Of a stretch of DNA of 64,000 nt, positions 53,301 to 63,138 are shown one piece after another. Every line of letters begins with the position of its first letter. Position 1 is the first letter of the stretch. The notes beneath the pieces were generated by a model. The model made no database searches, was not told the DNA's origin, and worked only from the letters and a program-made list of their open reading frames with translations. Location: positions 62,001 through 126,000 of the forward strand of contig NZ_RBLU01000001.1 in assembly GCF_003989515.1 (NCBI RefSeq). The letters are read 5' to 3'. Made by a program: the position numbers and the translations under genes. Source of the DNA: Curtobacterium sp. HSID17257. Lineage in GTDB: Bacteria; Actinomycetota; Actinomycetes; Actinomycetales; Microbacteriaceae.

Positions 53301-56300
53301 AACACGCAGGTCGTCCCGTCCGACTGGTTGACGAAGTCGCCGACGCTGCTGCCCTCCGGGTGGGCGTCGTCCGCCGCGATCATGGGCGACGCGGGAGCCT
53401 ACGTCTCCGCGTCGAAGCAGGGCGGATCGGTGATCGTCACCGACACCGACGGCGGCACCCACACCTACGCTCGCGCCTCGACCGGTGGGTACACCCCGCC
53501 GCCGGGCGAGCAGGGCGTGCTGGCCTCGGACGAAGCCGGCAACCTGGTCCTCACCGACGAGGGCGGCACCGTCTACCAGTTCGACACCGCTGGCTTGGTC
53601 ACGTCCGTGACCCCTGCTGCCGATCTCGGGTCGAAGCCGGCGAACCCGGTCCCCGCGTACAACAGCAGCCGACAGCTGACCTCGATCGCGGACCCGCTGT
53701 CCGCGTCGGGGTCGGGCACGACGCTGGCGTACTCGCGGAAGGTGCAGTTCTCGTACCTGTCGAACACCACCATCGGCTCGAGCGCCACGAGCGGCGCGAA
53801 CCGTGCCGCGGGAGCGTGCGCTCCGCCGTCCGGCTCGTCGTTCCCGATGGCCGTCACCACGACCGGGCCGGGAACGCAGTCGGACGCGGGGATGCTCTGC
53901 CAGATCCTGTACCCGGACGGCACCACCACGCAGCTGTACTACGACACCACCGGACAGCTCGCCCGCGTCGTCGACCCCGGCAACGAGGTCACCGACTTCG
54001 GGTACACGCGCGGCTCGACCAACGGCACGTACCTGCTGTCCACGATCCGGAACTCGCTCACCAACGACTGGCTCGCCGCGGACACCAGCCGCGACCCCGC
54101 CGGACCGGTGACGACCGACATCCGCTACGACGGGAAGAACCGCGCCACCTCGGTGACCCTGCCCGCCCCGGACGGGGTGAGCAGCGCCTCCCGGCCGCAG
54201 AAGACGTACACCTACGGTGAGGAGGATGCAGCAAGGAACCGCACCAGTGCGGTCGACGTCGCGGGGATCACGGTCCCCAACGGGCACGCGTCGACCGTGA
54301 CGATGGATGCGGCGCTGCGGCAGACGTCGGCGACGTCCGCGTCGGGACTGACGAGCAGCACGGTGTGGAACAGCCGCGACAACCAGCTCGCGTCGATCGA
54401 CCCGCAGGGCCGTGAGTCGAGCACCGTGTACGACCAGCAGGACCGCGCCGTCGCCTCCTACGGTCCGGCACCGACGTCCTGCTTCGGACAGGTGCAACCC
54501 GCGACCGCGATCCAGAACACCAACGGGCCGCTGCCCACGAACGGGGTCTGCGCGGGGACCGGCACCCCGGTGGCACAGACCACGACGAGCATCGACGGGA
54601 ACCTCCGCGGGCTCGCGGCGTCTTGGTACAACAACCAGACGCTCTCCGGCGTTCCGGCGGCGATGACGCTCGGAGTGCCTGCGGCGGCGGGTGCGAACGG
54701 CGGGAAGACCGACGGCGCCGTCGACTACGACTGGTCGACGGGGAACAACGCCGTCAGCCCGATGACGACCCCCACCGGAACGGTGCTCGGCGGCACCAGC
54801 GGCGCGAACTGGACCGTCTCCTTCACCGGTCTGATCACGTTCCCGACCGCCGGTACCTACCGCTTCTACACGTGGGCAGACGACGGCACCAAGCTCTGGA
54901 TCAACGACCAGCTCGTCATCAACGACTGGGGCCCCCACGGTCCGCACATCGCTGCTGCGACCAAGCCGTTCACCGTCGCTGCGGGGCAGAGCCTGCGCAT
55001 CCGGTTGAACTACCTGCAGCAGACGGGAACGTCCCGACTCGCGCTGGCGATGACGGCCGGCAACACACCGAGCACCTACACGGCCGCCGACGTGGTGCCC
55101 GCGTCGATGCTGTCGCCGGCGTACAACCTCGGCACGTCGTCGACGACGGCGGACTCGGTGCCCTCGGGGGCGCAGGCGAACCAGATCAGCCCGATCACCA
55201 CGGCCACGACGTACTCACGGCCCTGGTACGGCACGGTCGACGGCACCACCGTCGACCCGGCCGGGCTGGCCCTGAAGACCTCGACCACCACCGAGGCTCC
55301 CGGCGCCGGCTACCTCCGCTCCCTGACCCGCACCCTGCCCGCGCAGGCGGCGGCCGCATCGACGAACGCGTACTTCGGTGCGTCGCAGACGATCAAGGAC
55401 GCCTACGGCACCACCGACGGGCAGATCTGCGGCGTGGACGTGTCCACCGCGCAGAACGGGATGCTCAAGTCGACCATCGGACCGACACCCGCGACGGGCA
55501 GTGCCGTCGTGACGTCGTACCTGTACGACGTGTGGGGTCGCACCGCTGGGACGAAGACCTCCGGCGACGCGGACTGGTCGTGCGTGACCTTCGACGCTCG
55601 AGGCCGCGCGGTGAAGGCTGTCACGGCGGCGTTCAACGGGCAGCCCAGCAGCACCGCGACGACCGCGTACTCCGCGGACGGGCTCACCACCGCGGTGGCT
55701 GACGGTGCGGTGCCGGGATCCCCGAACGGATCGATGACGACCACCACGACCGACCTGCTCGGCCGCGCCGTCAAGTACGTCGACGTGTGGGGAACCACCA
55801 CGACCACGTCCTACGACCAGGCCGGCCGGGTCACCTCGTCACTGGCGGTGACTTCGGACGGGGTGCAGCACACGACGGGCCAGTCGTACGACGTGGACTC
55901 GAAGGTGACGCAGTTCACCGTGGACGGCAAGGTCGTCGCGGTTCCCACGTACCAGCAGGGTGAGGTCACCTCGGTGGCATACCCGGCAGGTGCCGGGAGC
56001 GCTGGCAACGGCACGTCGGTGACGGTGACGGTGACGAAGAACGGTGCTGGTGCGCTGACGGGGTTGGCGTGGTCCTTCCCGAACAGCCAGCCGCAGGTCA
56101 CCGATCAGGTGGTCCGGTCCCAGTCCGGTGACGTCCTCAGGGACACCACCGCCCTCGGCGCGGCGTCGAACACATCGTCGTACTCCTACGACACGGCCGG
56201 GAGGCTCGTGGCCGCGTCGATCCCGCGGCACCGGCTGACGTACGGCTTCGGGACCAGCTCCTGCACCCAGTCGGGTGCGGTTGCCGCGGCTGGGAAGAAC

Positions 56301-57551
56301 GGGAACCGAACCGCTTCGTCCGACCAGGTCCTCGACACCGCCGGCAACCCGGCGGGTTCGGCGACGCAGGTCGCATCCTGCTACGACGCAGCGGACCGGC
56401 TCATCGGGACCACGGTGACGAACCCGGTCACGGGGGCGACCCCGGTGAACCAGTCCCTGACCGGTGCGCAGCTGGTCTACGACGCGCACGGGAACACGAC
56501 CACCCTCGCGGACGAGAGCCTCGTGTACGACGGGCAGGACCGGCACGTGCAGACGGCCCTGGCGGACGGGTCGACGGTGTCGTACGTGCGGGACGCGTCG
56601 AACCGGATCGTGCAGCGCACCGAGCAGACCCCGGACGGGTCGAAGACGGTGACCCGGTACGGGTTCACCGGCGACGGTGACACTCCGGACTTCGTCTACG
56701 ACGGGGCCAGCAAGCTGACCGAGTGGGATCTGCCGTTGCCGGGCGGGGTGACCGCGGAGCTGCGCGGGGCGAGCGCGCTGTGGTCGTACCCGAACATCCA
56801 CGGCGACATCATCGCCACGGCTGACGCCGCGGGGCAGCTCGCGAGCATGACGTTGCCGGTGTACGACCCGTTCGGGCAGGTCATGGGCCAGACCACGGGC
56901 CTGTTCGGTACGGTGACGGCGAACCAGGCCGGCCCGGACACGCAGCAAGGGAACGCGGACTACGGGTGGCTCGGGCAGCACCAGAAGCTCAGCGAACACC
57001 TCGGCACGATCGCCACGATCGAGATGGGCGCCCGGCAGTACGTCGCAGCACTCGGACGATTCCTGCAGGTCGACCCTGTCGAAGGCGGGACCGACAACGC
57101 CTACGCGTACGCCAATGACCCAAGTAATCAACTCGACCTAACAGGTCTACAAATTCCCAGGGAGAACGGTGGCGGCGGCGGTGGCGGCGGACTTACAGGC
57201 GGCGTCGGCGGTTCATCGAGAGGATCACAAATTGGGCGCGGCGCTGGCTTGGGCAAGGGGTCCGGTCGCGGGAACGCCGTTCCAAAAAAGGTTGCGCCGA
57301 AACCTAAAGTAACTGCACATTCCTCCCCCCAAGCTATTGCCGAAAGTCTTGGTTACAAGCCATATCGGCAGAATGGCTTTCCCAAGGGTCAAAAAGTATT
57401 CCAGCTCAAGGGTGGCAAAAAAATTATTGCGTATGATGGCACGAAGCACACTGGCGTGGGCTGGAAGATGTATGAATCGCCAAAGGATTTCAATAATGGT
57501 AAGCGAAGTGGAACTTGGAATTGGAATCTAACAAAGGACATCCGCGGCTGA
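50373..57551 (+). CDS. secreted Rhs/YD-repeat polymorphic toxin with two PA14 domains
   Basis: This 2392-residue protein has a signal peptide (cleavage after VPAQA at about 32), a DNRLRE-like beta domain (about 350-510), a PA14 domain (about 805-985) and YD repeats. A second PA14 domain (about 1415-1575), more YD repeats and the Rhs core ending in [19 protein letters not shown] near 2235 follow. After the LDLTG junction (about 2250), GC content drops and a Gly-rich linker leads to a small C-terminal domain with [20 protein letters not shown]. That domain resembles Ntox21-like RNase toxins (tentative). PA14 domains would bind cell-wall or surface glycans. GGGGAG precedes the ATG. Confidence 0.9.
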   Translation: MLGRVARAGTLASVTMTIALVAELLVAVPAQAETVAHESPTDVPALATSQSDDVHAGSPLSADGLQAPGSLRLRATPTGDPDDPAPAAQDPAAGASATGIAKGAELTSQSTYQNTWTNPNGTNVTQMSRVPLNVKDDSGQWVPISTKVEKTDDGGFAVDNHPLQPEFASSTGVDGPDYTVTSSSTGDRVSFELEGERDADAHVPTKDQLAASDQPGAKASRGVSYDDVLPGTDMSYQVDAGGVKEALILAQAPKAAKPSYSWKVHAPGLTVQDGPVGSIKFVDDHGTTVFSTPTPLMADSSGVTGRSDNAVATIPVRIDHLSGDDWRITLTPDADWLRDAARVYPVSLDPSIWNGPSALQSYMSTNSGGSVAATASYANIGNSRINNAASIWRTVLKFPYEQLYGKQVLSAQLVETQANSGTATATTSVAGWASAYSWNCGIRNASRTNFTAGYTGTASFDVTGQVQQWTDASSPGGSFCLIGDENAGAYTYKKLDVSLYLQWEDKPTVAGNVTTLRDPNPGFPDQQTSPGATSSGAAASSPVTASTTPTLAVKATQDGEQTYPLTYQFFVGTTSDAYGSRRWNTDWTNAPNGQAPTFQATVPQGVLQPGTQYWWNVVVQDPYGVRAWTPAYPFVTTSLPTAGASSVYSPTDSSVVATTTPLLVAPAATSTNGKQLQYEIRVTSGADGTSGQIAQSPLCSTAPGSACTINTDGTVSWTVPDAVLQDGGSYTWVLVVNDTYGDYLYTANSTTGVNRLTVNSRVTDPGPAPTDAAGPVTVNLGNGNVAASFSSPTVHTLGGDMGMNFSYNSRIASNRGLVGTYWNVPANTATFGRGDSMTANAVQTLVRTDTGVAFDWGSAAPDDAVSQSYFQAKWTGYMTPPDGTYTFGFQADDGVALQLGTTGIITDQWKDQHQTAPQMETAANQILTVTGSQWSIGSQSGQLPIPITVDYYQRGGSSNVYLEVQQQQTSSGSSWVNTQVVPSDWLTKSPTLLPSGWASSAAIMGDAGAYVSASKQGGSVIVTDTDGGTHTYARASTGGYTPPPGEQGVLASDEAGNLVLTDEGGTVYQFDTAGLVTSVTPAADLGSKPANPVPAYNSSRQLTSIADPLSASGSGTTLAYSRKVQFSYLSNTTIGSSATSGANRAAGACAPPSGSSFPMAVTTTGPGTQSDAGMLCQILYPDGTTTQLYYDTTGQLARVVDPGNEVTDFGYTRGSTNGTYLLSTIRNSLTNDWLAADTSRDPAGPVTTDIRYDGKNRATSVTLPAPDGVSSASRPQKTYTYGEEDAARNRTSAVDVAGITVPNGHASTVTMDAALRQTSATSASGLTSSTVWNSRDNQLASIDPQGRESSTVYDQQDRAVASYGPAPTSCFGQVQPATAIQNTNGPLPTNGVCAGTGTPVAQTTTSIDGNLRGLAASWYNNQTLSGVPAAMTLGVPAAAGANGGKTDGAVDYDWSTGNNAVSPMTTPTGTVLGGTSGANWTVSFTGLITFPTAGTYRFYTWADDGTKLWINDQLVINDWGPHGPHIAAATKPFTVAAGQSLRIRLNYLQQTGTSRLALAMTAGNTPSTYTAADVVPASMLSPAYNLGTSSTTADSVPSGAQANQISPITTATTYSRPWYGTVDGTTVDPAGLALKTSTTTEAPGAGYLRSLTRTLPAQAAAASTNAYFGASQTIKDAYGTTDGQICGVDVSTAQNGMLKSTIGPTPATGSAVVTSYLYDVWGRTAGTKTSGDADWSCVTFDARGRAVKAVTAAFNGQPSSTATTAYSADGLTTAVADGAVPGSPNGSMTTTTTDLLGRAVKYVDVWGTTTTTSYDQAGRVTSSLAVTSDGVQHTTGQSYDVDSKVTQFTVDGKVVAVPTYQQGEVTSVAYPAGAGSAGNGTSVTVTVTKNGAGALTGLAWSFPNSQPQVTDQVVRSQSGDVLRDTTALGAASNTSSYSYDTAGRLVAASIPRHRLTYGFGTSSCTQSGAVAAAGKNGNRTASSDQVLDTAGNPAGSATQVASCYDAADRLIGTTVTNPVTGATPVNQSLTGAQLVYDAHGNTTTLADESLVYDGQDRHVQTALADGSTVSYVRDASNRIVQRTEQTPDGSKTVTRYGFTGDGDTPDFVYDGASKLTEWDLPLPGGVTAELRGASALWSYPNIHGDIIATADAAGQLASMTLPVYDPFGQVMGQTTGLFGTVTANQAGPDTQQGNADYGWLGQHQKLSEHLGTIATIEMGARQYVAALGRFLQVDPVEGGTDNAYAYANDPSNQLDLTGLQIPRENGGGGGGGGLTGGVGGSSRGSQIGRGAGLGKGSGRGNAVPKKVAPKPKVTAHSSPQAIAESLGYKPYRQNGFPKGQKVFQLKGGKKIIAYDGTKHTGVGWKMYESPKDFNNGKRSGTWNWNLTKDIRG

Positions 57552-58120
57552 TGTTCTTCGAACATCCCCTAATCACTGCAGACAACAGACGCGCTGCAAT
57601 TCATCATGCGACCCCCCTCACCGCGCACGCGCCTTCCCACGCTGTGGAGGAGTTCGATGCCCGCTGGCTAGCGAATTGGGGAAATGCAATCCCTCTCGGG
57701 TGGAGCATGAGGGATGTGCCGAATGTATCTCGCTACCGACGGCATCTGCGAAAAGACAATGGACGCGGCTGGCGTAACCTCAGTCAATATCAGGAGGCGT
57801 CCAATCGCCTTGCCGTAGCCGTGAAAAGATTCATAACACTCAACCGTGCAGCACAATTGATAGCAATTGATTGGAGAAGAGATTATTCCAGTGGTTGGGT
57901 ACGCCTTGCTTTCCCCGAGGCAACGTTCCTGCGTCGATTTGCTCAAGATGGTGCGAGGGGGGCGCTGTGGATTAGTCCAGTGCCGCCGGTCGAGAGTTTT
58001 CATGCTGCAGTCGATCTGATACTTCTCGACGCGGCGGATTTCTTGTTAGTCAGTAGCGACTTCACTCGTGCGCTCAGTCCCTACGATGGAGGGATCGACT
58101 ACTTCCGGTCCGCCCTGTAG
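57551..58120 (+). CDS. cognate immunity protein of the Rhs toxin
   Basis: The ATG shares one base with the Rhs stop (TGATG), so the two are tightly coupled. The 189-residue product is soluble, rich in Arg and Trp, and lower in GC than the core genome. It resembles no family I know. The position immediately after a polymorphic toxin tip, together with the same low-GC island, is the classic place for an immunity gene. Function is inferred from context. Confidence 0.75.
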   Translation: MFFEHPLITADNRRAAIHHATPLTAHAPSHAVEEFDARWLANWGNAIPLGWSMRDVPNVSRYRRHLRKDNGRGWRNLSQYQEASNRLAVAVKRFITLNRAAQLIAIDWRRDYSSGWVRLAFPEATFLRRFAQDGARGALWISPVPPVESFHAAVDLILLDAADFLLVSSDFTRALSPYDGGIDYFRSAL

Positions 58121-58297
58121 GTGTTGAGTAGAGCCGGGGCTTCAATTGAGCAGATGCTACCCTCCGGAAGTTATTCGGTTCGGCAGCGATCTCTCTCGCT
58201 CGAGCCATCTACAAGCTTGCGAGTCACGTCAGCTCTGGGTGGTGGGATCTCGCGAAGCGGCACGCCGTCGACGACGTGCAAGCACGTGCACCCAAAG

Positions 58298-58408
58298 ATG
58301 TCCCTGCGAACGGCTCACAACATAGATACGGTTTCGAACATCGCCGGATATCATTATGGCGTGGTAAATAACATTCGCGGATGGGGGAGCTATGCGAGAC
58401 GCCGTTAG
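58298..58408 (+). pseudogene. displaced toxin C-terminal end (remnant)
   Basis: The last 36 codons of this frame (RTAHNIDTVSN, then [18 protein letters not shown]) match the end of the orphan toxin at 60220-60329. The hydrophobic part of the toxin and any Rhs core are missing. A complete immunity gene overlaps its last 17 bases. It is the stump of a former toxin cassette. Confidence 0.75.
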
Positions 58409-58820
58409 GCCATCTGCGGTTCGCGCCTCAGAATACCTTGCCATAGCCGGAGGGGGAATGCTGCTCTTCGCTCTGCTGGCTTCATTGCTTTGGCAGTTCT
58501 CTCGGAATGATAACCTGGCGACAGAAGTTCGGGATTCGCTTTGGAATGCCGCAACTATAAGTGTCTATGTCAGCATCCTTCCTTGCGGCTTGGCTACGAC
58601 TTGGTTCTACTTACGCTGCTTCAGCCTAGCGAAACGCGAAGAGGCAAATGGATATGCCACGGGATTATACAATCCGCGTAAGGTTCGAATAGTTGATGTC
58701 AAAACCGGACTAACTCTTCGTGAGGCTGATGATCCTCCATTCGAGAATCGCGCCGAGATTGCCGCTGCCCGACAACGAGCGATTGTTCGGGCGGCGTCGT
58801 CGACGCGCGGGCCGGGCTGA
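58392..58820 (+). CDS. two-helix membrane immunity protein, copy 1
   Basis: This 142-residue protein begins with [12 protein letters not shown] and has two membrane helices (about 16-35 and 48-70) and a cytoplasmic tail with [14 protein letters not shown]. It is a clear paralogue of the protein at 60313. The start lies inside the end of the toxin frame (17-base overlap). The C terminus runs into another cassette and ends out of frame (RAASSTRGPG), so the last residues may not be original. Confidence 0.75.
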   Translation: MRDAVRPSAVRASEYLAIAGGGMLLFALLASLLWQFSRNDNLATEVRDSLWNAATISVYVSILPCGLATTWFYLRCFSLAKREEANGYATGLYNPRKVRIVDVKTGLTLREADDPPFENRAEIAAARQRAIVRAASSTRGPG

Positions 58821-58975
58821 TTCTTCGGCGGCCGGATGAGCCACCGCTCAGAGGCCGGAAGGATGTGAAGACCGCACGGGCCCGAGCTTCTGAGCTGTTC
58901 GACGTCCGTACGACAAATGTCGGTGTCGCGAGTGACAAGACGAGTCGGACCTGGGGTGTTCGAGACGATGCGTGA
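58793..58975 (+). pseudogene. immunity-protein tail remnant, copy A
   Basis: VVDARAGLILRRPDEPP to the end GVRDDA matches the C-terminal tail of the membrane immunity family ([17 protein letters not shown] at 60313) and is nearly identical to 61351-61536. The membrane-helix part is missing, and the frame differs from the preceding gene. It starts inside the 238-bp repeat described below. Confidence 0.72.
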
Positions 58976-59033
58976 CCCCGATCCGATCGAACCGAACGGG
59001 GAGTGCTGGGTCGCTTACCAAGGTCCCCGTGTG
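58796..59033. repeat. 238-bp direct repeat, left copy
   Basis: This segment is about 90 percent identical to 61357-61594, with exactly the same length and no gaps. It covers the immunity tail and about 58 bases beyond its stop. The two copies are 2561 bp apart and flank the orphan Rhs module. Confidence 0.8.
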
Positions 59034-59034
59034 A

Positions 59035-59244
59035 TTGATTGTTGTTGATCCGAGGACCGATCTCGTCCTTCGACGACCGGAAGACCCGCCACTCATAACC
59101 CGCAGGGAAGTTAGGGATGCGAGGGCTCAGGCTTCCGAGTTGTTCGACGCTCGCAATGCGGACATCGGTGGCGCGGTTTACGACGCGAGTCGAGCCATCA
59201 GAAGTGCCGACGATGAGCGACCCCGTTTCGGCGATGTGGGTTGA
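59035..59244 (+). pseudogene. immunity-protein tail remnant, copy B
   Basis: VVDPRTDLVLRRPEDPPLIT to the end is another, more diverged copy of the same immunity tail, without the membrane helices. It ends just as the orphan Rhs tip begins. It lacks a convincing ribosome site, so it is probably not expressed as a functional protein. Confidence 0.6.
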
Positions 59245-60329
59245 GGGCGCCTGCTGACTGGGCTGTCGTGTACGACGGGCAGGACCGGCACGTGCAGACG
59301 GCCCTGACGGACGGGTCGAAGGTGTCGTACGTGCGCGACGCGTCGAACCGGATCGTGCAGCGCACGGAACAGACCCCGGTCGGGTCGAAGACGGTGACCC
59401 GGTACGGGTTTACCGGTGATGGTGACACCCCGGACTTCGTCTATGACGGGGCCAGCAAGCTCACCGAGTGGGACCTTCCGTTGCCGGGCGGTGTGACCGC
59501 GGAGCAGCGCGGGGCGAGCGCGGTGTGGTCGTACCCGAACATCCACGGCGACATCGTCGCCACGGCTGACGCCGTCGGGCAGCTCGCGTCCCAGGTGTTG
59601 CCGGTGTACGACCCGTTCGGGCAGGTCATGGACCAGACCACGGGCCTGTTCGGTACGGCGGCGGCGAACCAGGCCGGCCCGGACACGCAGCAAGGGAATG
59701 CGGACTACGGCTGGCTCGGGCAGCACCAGAAACTCGGCGAACACCTCGGCACGATCGCCACGATCGAAATGGGCGCCCGCCAGTACGTCGCAGCACTCGG
59801 ACGGTTCCTGCAGGTCGACCCCGTTGAGGGCGGCACCGACAACGCGTACGCGTACGTCAACGACCCCGTCAACGCCTTCGACCTAACCGGACAGTCAGGG
59901 TGTAAGAGAAGTTGCGCCGCCCTGCGAAATCATTCGGTGTTGAAACGGAAGCTAGGTCGGGGTGCTGCGCGTGCCGTGAACTGGGAGAGGCGGCTGAATG
60001 GAATCTCCAACGTACTCGGTACAATATCCGCAGTAAGTGGCTTCCTGGCATTTATTCCAGGCTTGCAGTTCATGGGTGCAGTATCGCTTATCACTGCAGC
60101 CATTGGTGCGGCAATTGATTGCCGGCACGGACTCAATGCAGGGTGCGCGACGAGCATCGGTGGCTTAGCTTTCGAAGTTGCCGGGAAATTTGCCCGAGTC
60201 GCAGCTCGCCTAGGGCGCATCACCAGCCACGCTGCGCGAAACATCGATAACGTCTCCAATGTTCTGGGCTATCATTACGGCGTCGTAAACAACATCAGAG
60301 GATGGGCGGGTTATGCGGGACGCCGTTAG
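59241..60329 (+). pseudogene. orphan Rhs tip with membrane-acting toxin domain
   Basis: From 59266 to about 59895 the DNA is about 95 percent identical to 56522-57140, that is, the last YD repeats and the core of the parent Rhs gene. It has no proper start. The core ends at [12 protein letters not shown] and is followed by a different tip: [18 protein letters not shown], then a long hydrophobic stretch ([19 protein letters not shown] to [13 protein letters not shown]). The frame closes in [13 protein letters not shown]. The tip is a silent cassette that recombination could place on the parent gene. The hydrophobic stretch suggests a membrane-targeting toxin. Confidence 0.82.
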
Positions 60330-60735
60330 GCCGTCGGCCTCTCGCGCTGTGGATCTGGGCGCGATTGCCACACTCGGTATATTCCTGTTCCTCGGAATAG
60401 CTCTACTCCTCGGGTGGCTTTCGCACGCCTCTGGTACCCCGAGTCGACTGCAAGGAGGTCTTTCGATTGCGGCAAACGTGTGTGTCGTGATCTGCTTCGT
60501 CCCCTTCAGTTCGGCGGCGATCTGGTTCTACATCAGGGCGATGATCCTCGTGAAGCGTGAGGAAGCGAATGGATATTCAATCGGCGCCTACAACAGTGGT
60601 CGGGTGCGTGTCATCGATGCGCGGACAGGGCTGATCCTGAGGGAACCGGATGACCCTCCCTTGACAGACAGGAAGGATCTTGCTGCGGCCAGACAGCGTG
60701 CTCTCGCGAAAGACCGGCTCAAGCGCCCCGAGTAA
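60313..60735 (+). CDS. two-helix membrane immunity protein, copy 2
   Basis: This 140-residue protein starts with [12 protein letters not shown] inside the toxin end (17-base overlap). It has helices at about 16-37 and 50-72 and a cytoplasmic tail [17 protein letters not shown]. The overlap couples it to the orphan toxin. A membrane-embedded immunity protein beside a hydrophobic toxin suggests protection against membrane damage, as in pore-forming colicin systems. Confidence 0.78.
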   Translation: MRDAVRPSASRAVDLGAIATLGIFLFLGIALLLGWLSHASGTPSRLQGGLSIAANVCVVICFVPFSSAAIWFYIRAMILVKREEANGYSIGAYNSGRVRVIDARTGLILREPDDPPLTDRKDLAAARQRALAKDRLKRPE

Positions 60736-60939
60736 TTGCATCAATGGACTGAATGCTGGCTGCGCTACGAGTGCGGGTGGCTTAGTGTTCGGTGGAGTTG
60801 GTCGGGCCGCGGGAACGCTTGCCCGAGTCGGGAGGATTTCGGCTCGAGCCGCGCGTAACGTCGACAACGTTGTGGGTTACCATTACGGCGCCGTGAGTAA
60901 TGTTCGAGGATGGGGTCCTTCTGCGCGACGTCGTAGGGC
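60736..60939 (+). pseudogene. truncated second copy of the hydrophobic toxin end
   Basis: [20 protein letters not shown] through GYHYGAVSNVRGWGPSA matches the last 70 residues of the toxin at 60122-60329. A one-base deletion removes the stop, and the sequence joins directly to an Rhs core fragment at 60940. This records a past recombination between cassettes. Confidence 0.72.
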
Positions 60940-61297
60940 AACGCGGACTACGGGTGGCTCGGGCAGCACCAGAAGCTCAGCGAACACCTCGGCTCGATCG
61001 CCACGATCGAGATGGCGCCTGACAGGACGTCGCAGCCCTCGGACGGTTTCTGCAAGTCAACCCGCTTGCGGGTGGCGCGGCACCGACAACGTGTATGCCT
61101 ACGTCAACGACCCCGTCAACGCCTTCGATCTCGACGGCAAGAAGGCCTGGACGCTTGGAGACGTGGTGAACGTAGCGGATAACGTCAGTTCCGGTCTCGG
61201 CGTGGCAGCGCTGTTCGGCTGTGGTTTTTGCGGAATCCTTTCGGCAGTCCTCTCCGTCGGCGTTGGCGCATACAAGCTGACGTACCCGTGCTTGTAG
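60940..61297 (+). pseudogene. frameshifted Rhs core with another toxin tip
   Basis: [18 protein letters not shown], a shifted GRFLQVNPLAGG and [18 protein letters not shown] lie in different frames, so at least two frameshifts have broken the Rhs core. The last part, KKAWTLGDVVNVADN to KLTYPCL (about 54 residues), is another hydrophobic tip with two closely spaced Cys. It is probably inactive. Confidence 0.72.
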
Positions 61298-61350
61298 ACG
61301 GGCGGCTACAGCCCAGTCAACAGGCATCCGGCCCGTATGCAGAGGGGTCC

Positions 61351-61536
61351 CTGTTCGTCGTCGACGCGAGGACCGGACTGATCCTCCGGCGGCCGGATGA
61401 GCCACCGCTCAGGAGCCGGAAGGATGTGAAGACCGCGCGGGCCCGAGCTTCCGAGTTGTTCGACGTCCGTACGACGAAGGTCGGTGGCGCGAGTGACGAC
61501 ACGAGTCGAACCCGGGGTGTTCGAGACGATGCGTGA
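61351..61536 (+). pseudogene. immunity-protein tail remnant, copy C
   Basis: [20 protein letters not shown] to the end GVRDDA is almost identical to the remnant at 58793-58975. The membrane helices are absent. It lies in the right-hand 238-bp repeat. Confidence 0.7.
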
Positions 61537-61594
61537 CCCCGGTCCGGTCGAACCGAACGGGGAGTGCTGGGTCGCCTACCGAGGTCCCCGTGTG
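61357..61594. repeat. 238-bp direct repeat, right copy
   Basis: Partner of 58796-59033 (same length, about 90 percent identical). Recombination between the copies would delete or duplicate a 2561-bp unit containing the orphan tip and its immunity gene. Confidence 0.8.
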
Positions 61595-61616
61595 GCTGGA
61601 AGGCGAGGAGCGTCTC

Positions 61617-61853
61617 ATGCATCAACCAGTGTTCGTGCCGGCAATCGTTCTCGGCGCGGTACTCATCGTCGCTTGCGTTGTTCTCCTGAAGTACCGAGTC
61701 GTGTTCACAAGGGCGCGTGACAGGATCCAGAGAGAGAGCTACGGCTTCGGCCTCAAGGACATCAAGGCCGCCGAGAACCTCGTCGTTCTCGTGTGCGTCC
61801 TGGGATTCGGTCTCGGTGGTTGGATCATCTTCGCCGGGATCGCCCGCCCGTGA
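61617..61853 (+). CDS. small two-helix membrane protein
   Basis: This 78-residue protein has helices at about 4-24 and 52-72, separated by a basic loop (RARDRIQRESYGFG). The ATG follows GGCGAGGAGCG, a good ribosome site. I recognise no family. Its place at the end of the toxin array and its size suggest an immunity-like protein, but no toxin partner remains next to it. It overlaps the next gene by 4 bases (GTGA). Confidence 0.6.
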   Translation: MHQPVFVPAIVLGAVLIVACVVLLKYRVVFTRARDRIQRESYGFGLKDIKAAENLVVLVCVLGFGLGGWIIFAGIARP

Positions 61854-62044
61854 TCGACAAGGTCCTCGGGTCAGTCGTCATCGGGATCGGGATCATCGGC
61901 GCGCTCAGGTTGTTGCGCCACCGCAAGACCTTCCTGGGGAGTTCGACGCGTGGACGCAACGTGCGCATCGCCGCTACCATCATCATCGCTTCGAGCTTCT
62001 CGGTCATCTTCGCGATGATGGGTCTTGCATTGTTGCTCCGTTGA
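61850..62044 (+). CDS. small two-helix membrane protein
   Basis: A GTG inside the previous stop (GTGA) starts a 64-residue protein with helices at about 3-21 and 40-62 and a basic loop between them. It has no recognised family. Coupled translation with the 78-residue protein suggests the two form a membrane complex. Confidence 0.57.
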   Translation: MIDKVLGSVVIGIGIIGALRLLRHRKTFLGSSTRGRNVRIAATIIIASSFSVIFAMMGLALLLR

Positions 62045-62150
62045 ACCTCGGCGGCGGTCGGCGCACGGTTCTCCCACTGCGACGAGGTGGACTCGTGGAA
62101 CGGCCGTCCTCCGCAGATGAGATCTTGTCCGGCCCGGCTGAGGTGGTCCG

Positions 62151-62624
62151 ATGGTGACGAACGGTACGGGGGGCCACCGCGTGCCCGGTACAAGGATCGG
62201 GCCGGTCGTGATCGCGGGTTCCTTCGTGTCGGTGTTCGGCGCGAACCTCGCGATCGCTGCGATCGACCGCGGTTGGGACGGCACTTCGGTCAGCATCGGC
62301 GTCGCTCTGGCGGCATGGCTCGCCCGCGCCTGCACGATGGGCGTCCTGATCTCGGATCGGGGGATCACGCTCCGTTCGTGGTTCCGCACCCGGACGTACA
62401 CGTTCGATCGTGTTCGTGGGTACGACGCGGCGCGGTACAGCGGGATTCTCAACGGGTTCGGGGTCTCGTTGGATCCGTTCTTCCCACGCCTGCGGATGCT
62501 GACGTTGCGCGTCGGAGAGCGGTGGAAGGAGTTCCCCTCCACCATCTGTTCCCGGCCGACCGCGAAGCGCCTCCGCGACGAGATCGGAGGTCGACTCCGC
62601 GCTGACGATGTGGCCCGTGAATGA
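62151..62624 (+). CDS. PH-domain-like membrane protein
   Basis: This 157-residue protein has two membrane helices (about 17-37 and 47-66) followed by a short beta-rich cytoplasmic domain (DRGITLRSWFRTRTYTFDRV). The layout is common in bacterial PH-domain (bPH) proteins. The ATG is preceded by only a weak ribosome site. It may be another member of the immunity set or an unrelated membrane protein. Confidence 0.6.
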   Translation: MVTNGTGGHRVPGTRIGPVVIAGSFVSVFGANLAIAAIDRGWDGTSVSIGVALAAWLARACTMGVLISDRGITLRSWFRTRTYTFDRVRGYDAARYSGILNGFGVSLDPFFPRLRMLTLRVGERWKEFPSTICSRPTAKRLRDEIGGRLRADDVARE

Positions 62625-62664
62625 GCCGGCCGACCATGATGGTGCGGATCGTGACCGCAGCTCG

Positions 62665-63138
62665 TCAGTCGACGAGACCGGCGGCGACCAGCCGCCGCAA
62701 TGTCTCGACGCCCGCCGGCGGGCACCGGCCCGCATCGGCAGAGGTGACCCACTCCACCTCGTCCACCTCTGCAGAGGCGACCGGCGTGGCGGCGTCCGCC
62801 GTGCCTCCCGGCCGCACCAGGAACAGCGCCATCGCGACCATCGTCCCCGGCGCCTGCCCGTGCGCCGGCTCCGTGACGGTCCCGAAGAAGTCGACGTCGG
62901 CAGCGGTGAGCCGGACCGCGATCTCCTCGTCGGCCTCACGCAGCGCGGCCTGCACGTCGCTCTCGTGCGGCTCCGCCTTCCCACCGGGCAGGTAGAGCAC
63001 GTCGCGCCCGCGGGCGCGCACCATCAGGACCCGCCGGTCGCGCACCAGCAGCAGCGCGCTGACACGCAGGGTCGGGGCGTCGGCCTGGAGGCTCAGCTCG
63101 CGTCCGCCTCGCCGGTGCGGTCCGACGACACGGGGCAC
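62665..63138 (-). CDS. NUDIX hydrolase
   Basis: This 157-residue protein has the beta strand TLRVSALLLVRDRRVLMV and a NUDIX box GGKAEPHESDVQAALREADEE, in which the usual Gly near the end is Ala or Ile. The C-terminal part has VDEVEWVTSADAG. Such enzymes hydrolyse nucleoside diphosphate derivatives; the substrate is unknown. The GTG at 63138 overlaps the end of hemA by 46 bases. A start further downstream cannot be excluded, since the box and the first strand would still be included. Confidence 0.82.
   Translation of the reverse strand: MPRVVGPHRRGGRELSLQADAPTLRVSALLLVRDRRVLMVRARGRDVLYLPGGKAEPHESDVQAALREADEEIAVRLTAADVDFFGTVTEPAHGQAPGTMVAMALFLVRPGGTADAATPVASAEVDEVEWVTSADAGRCPPAGVETLRRLVAAGLVD

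Noticed and set aside
57551..62624. Possibility that the Rhs downstream region is a prophage or integrative element
   Set aside because: I see no integrase, transposase, att-like repeats or phage genes. The direct repeats are made of immunity-gene sequence.
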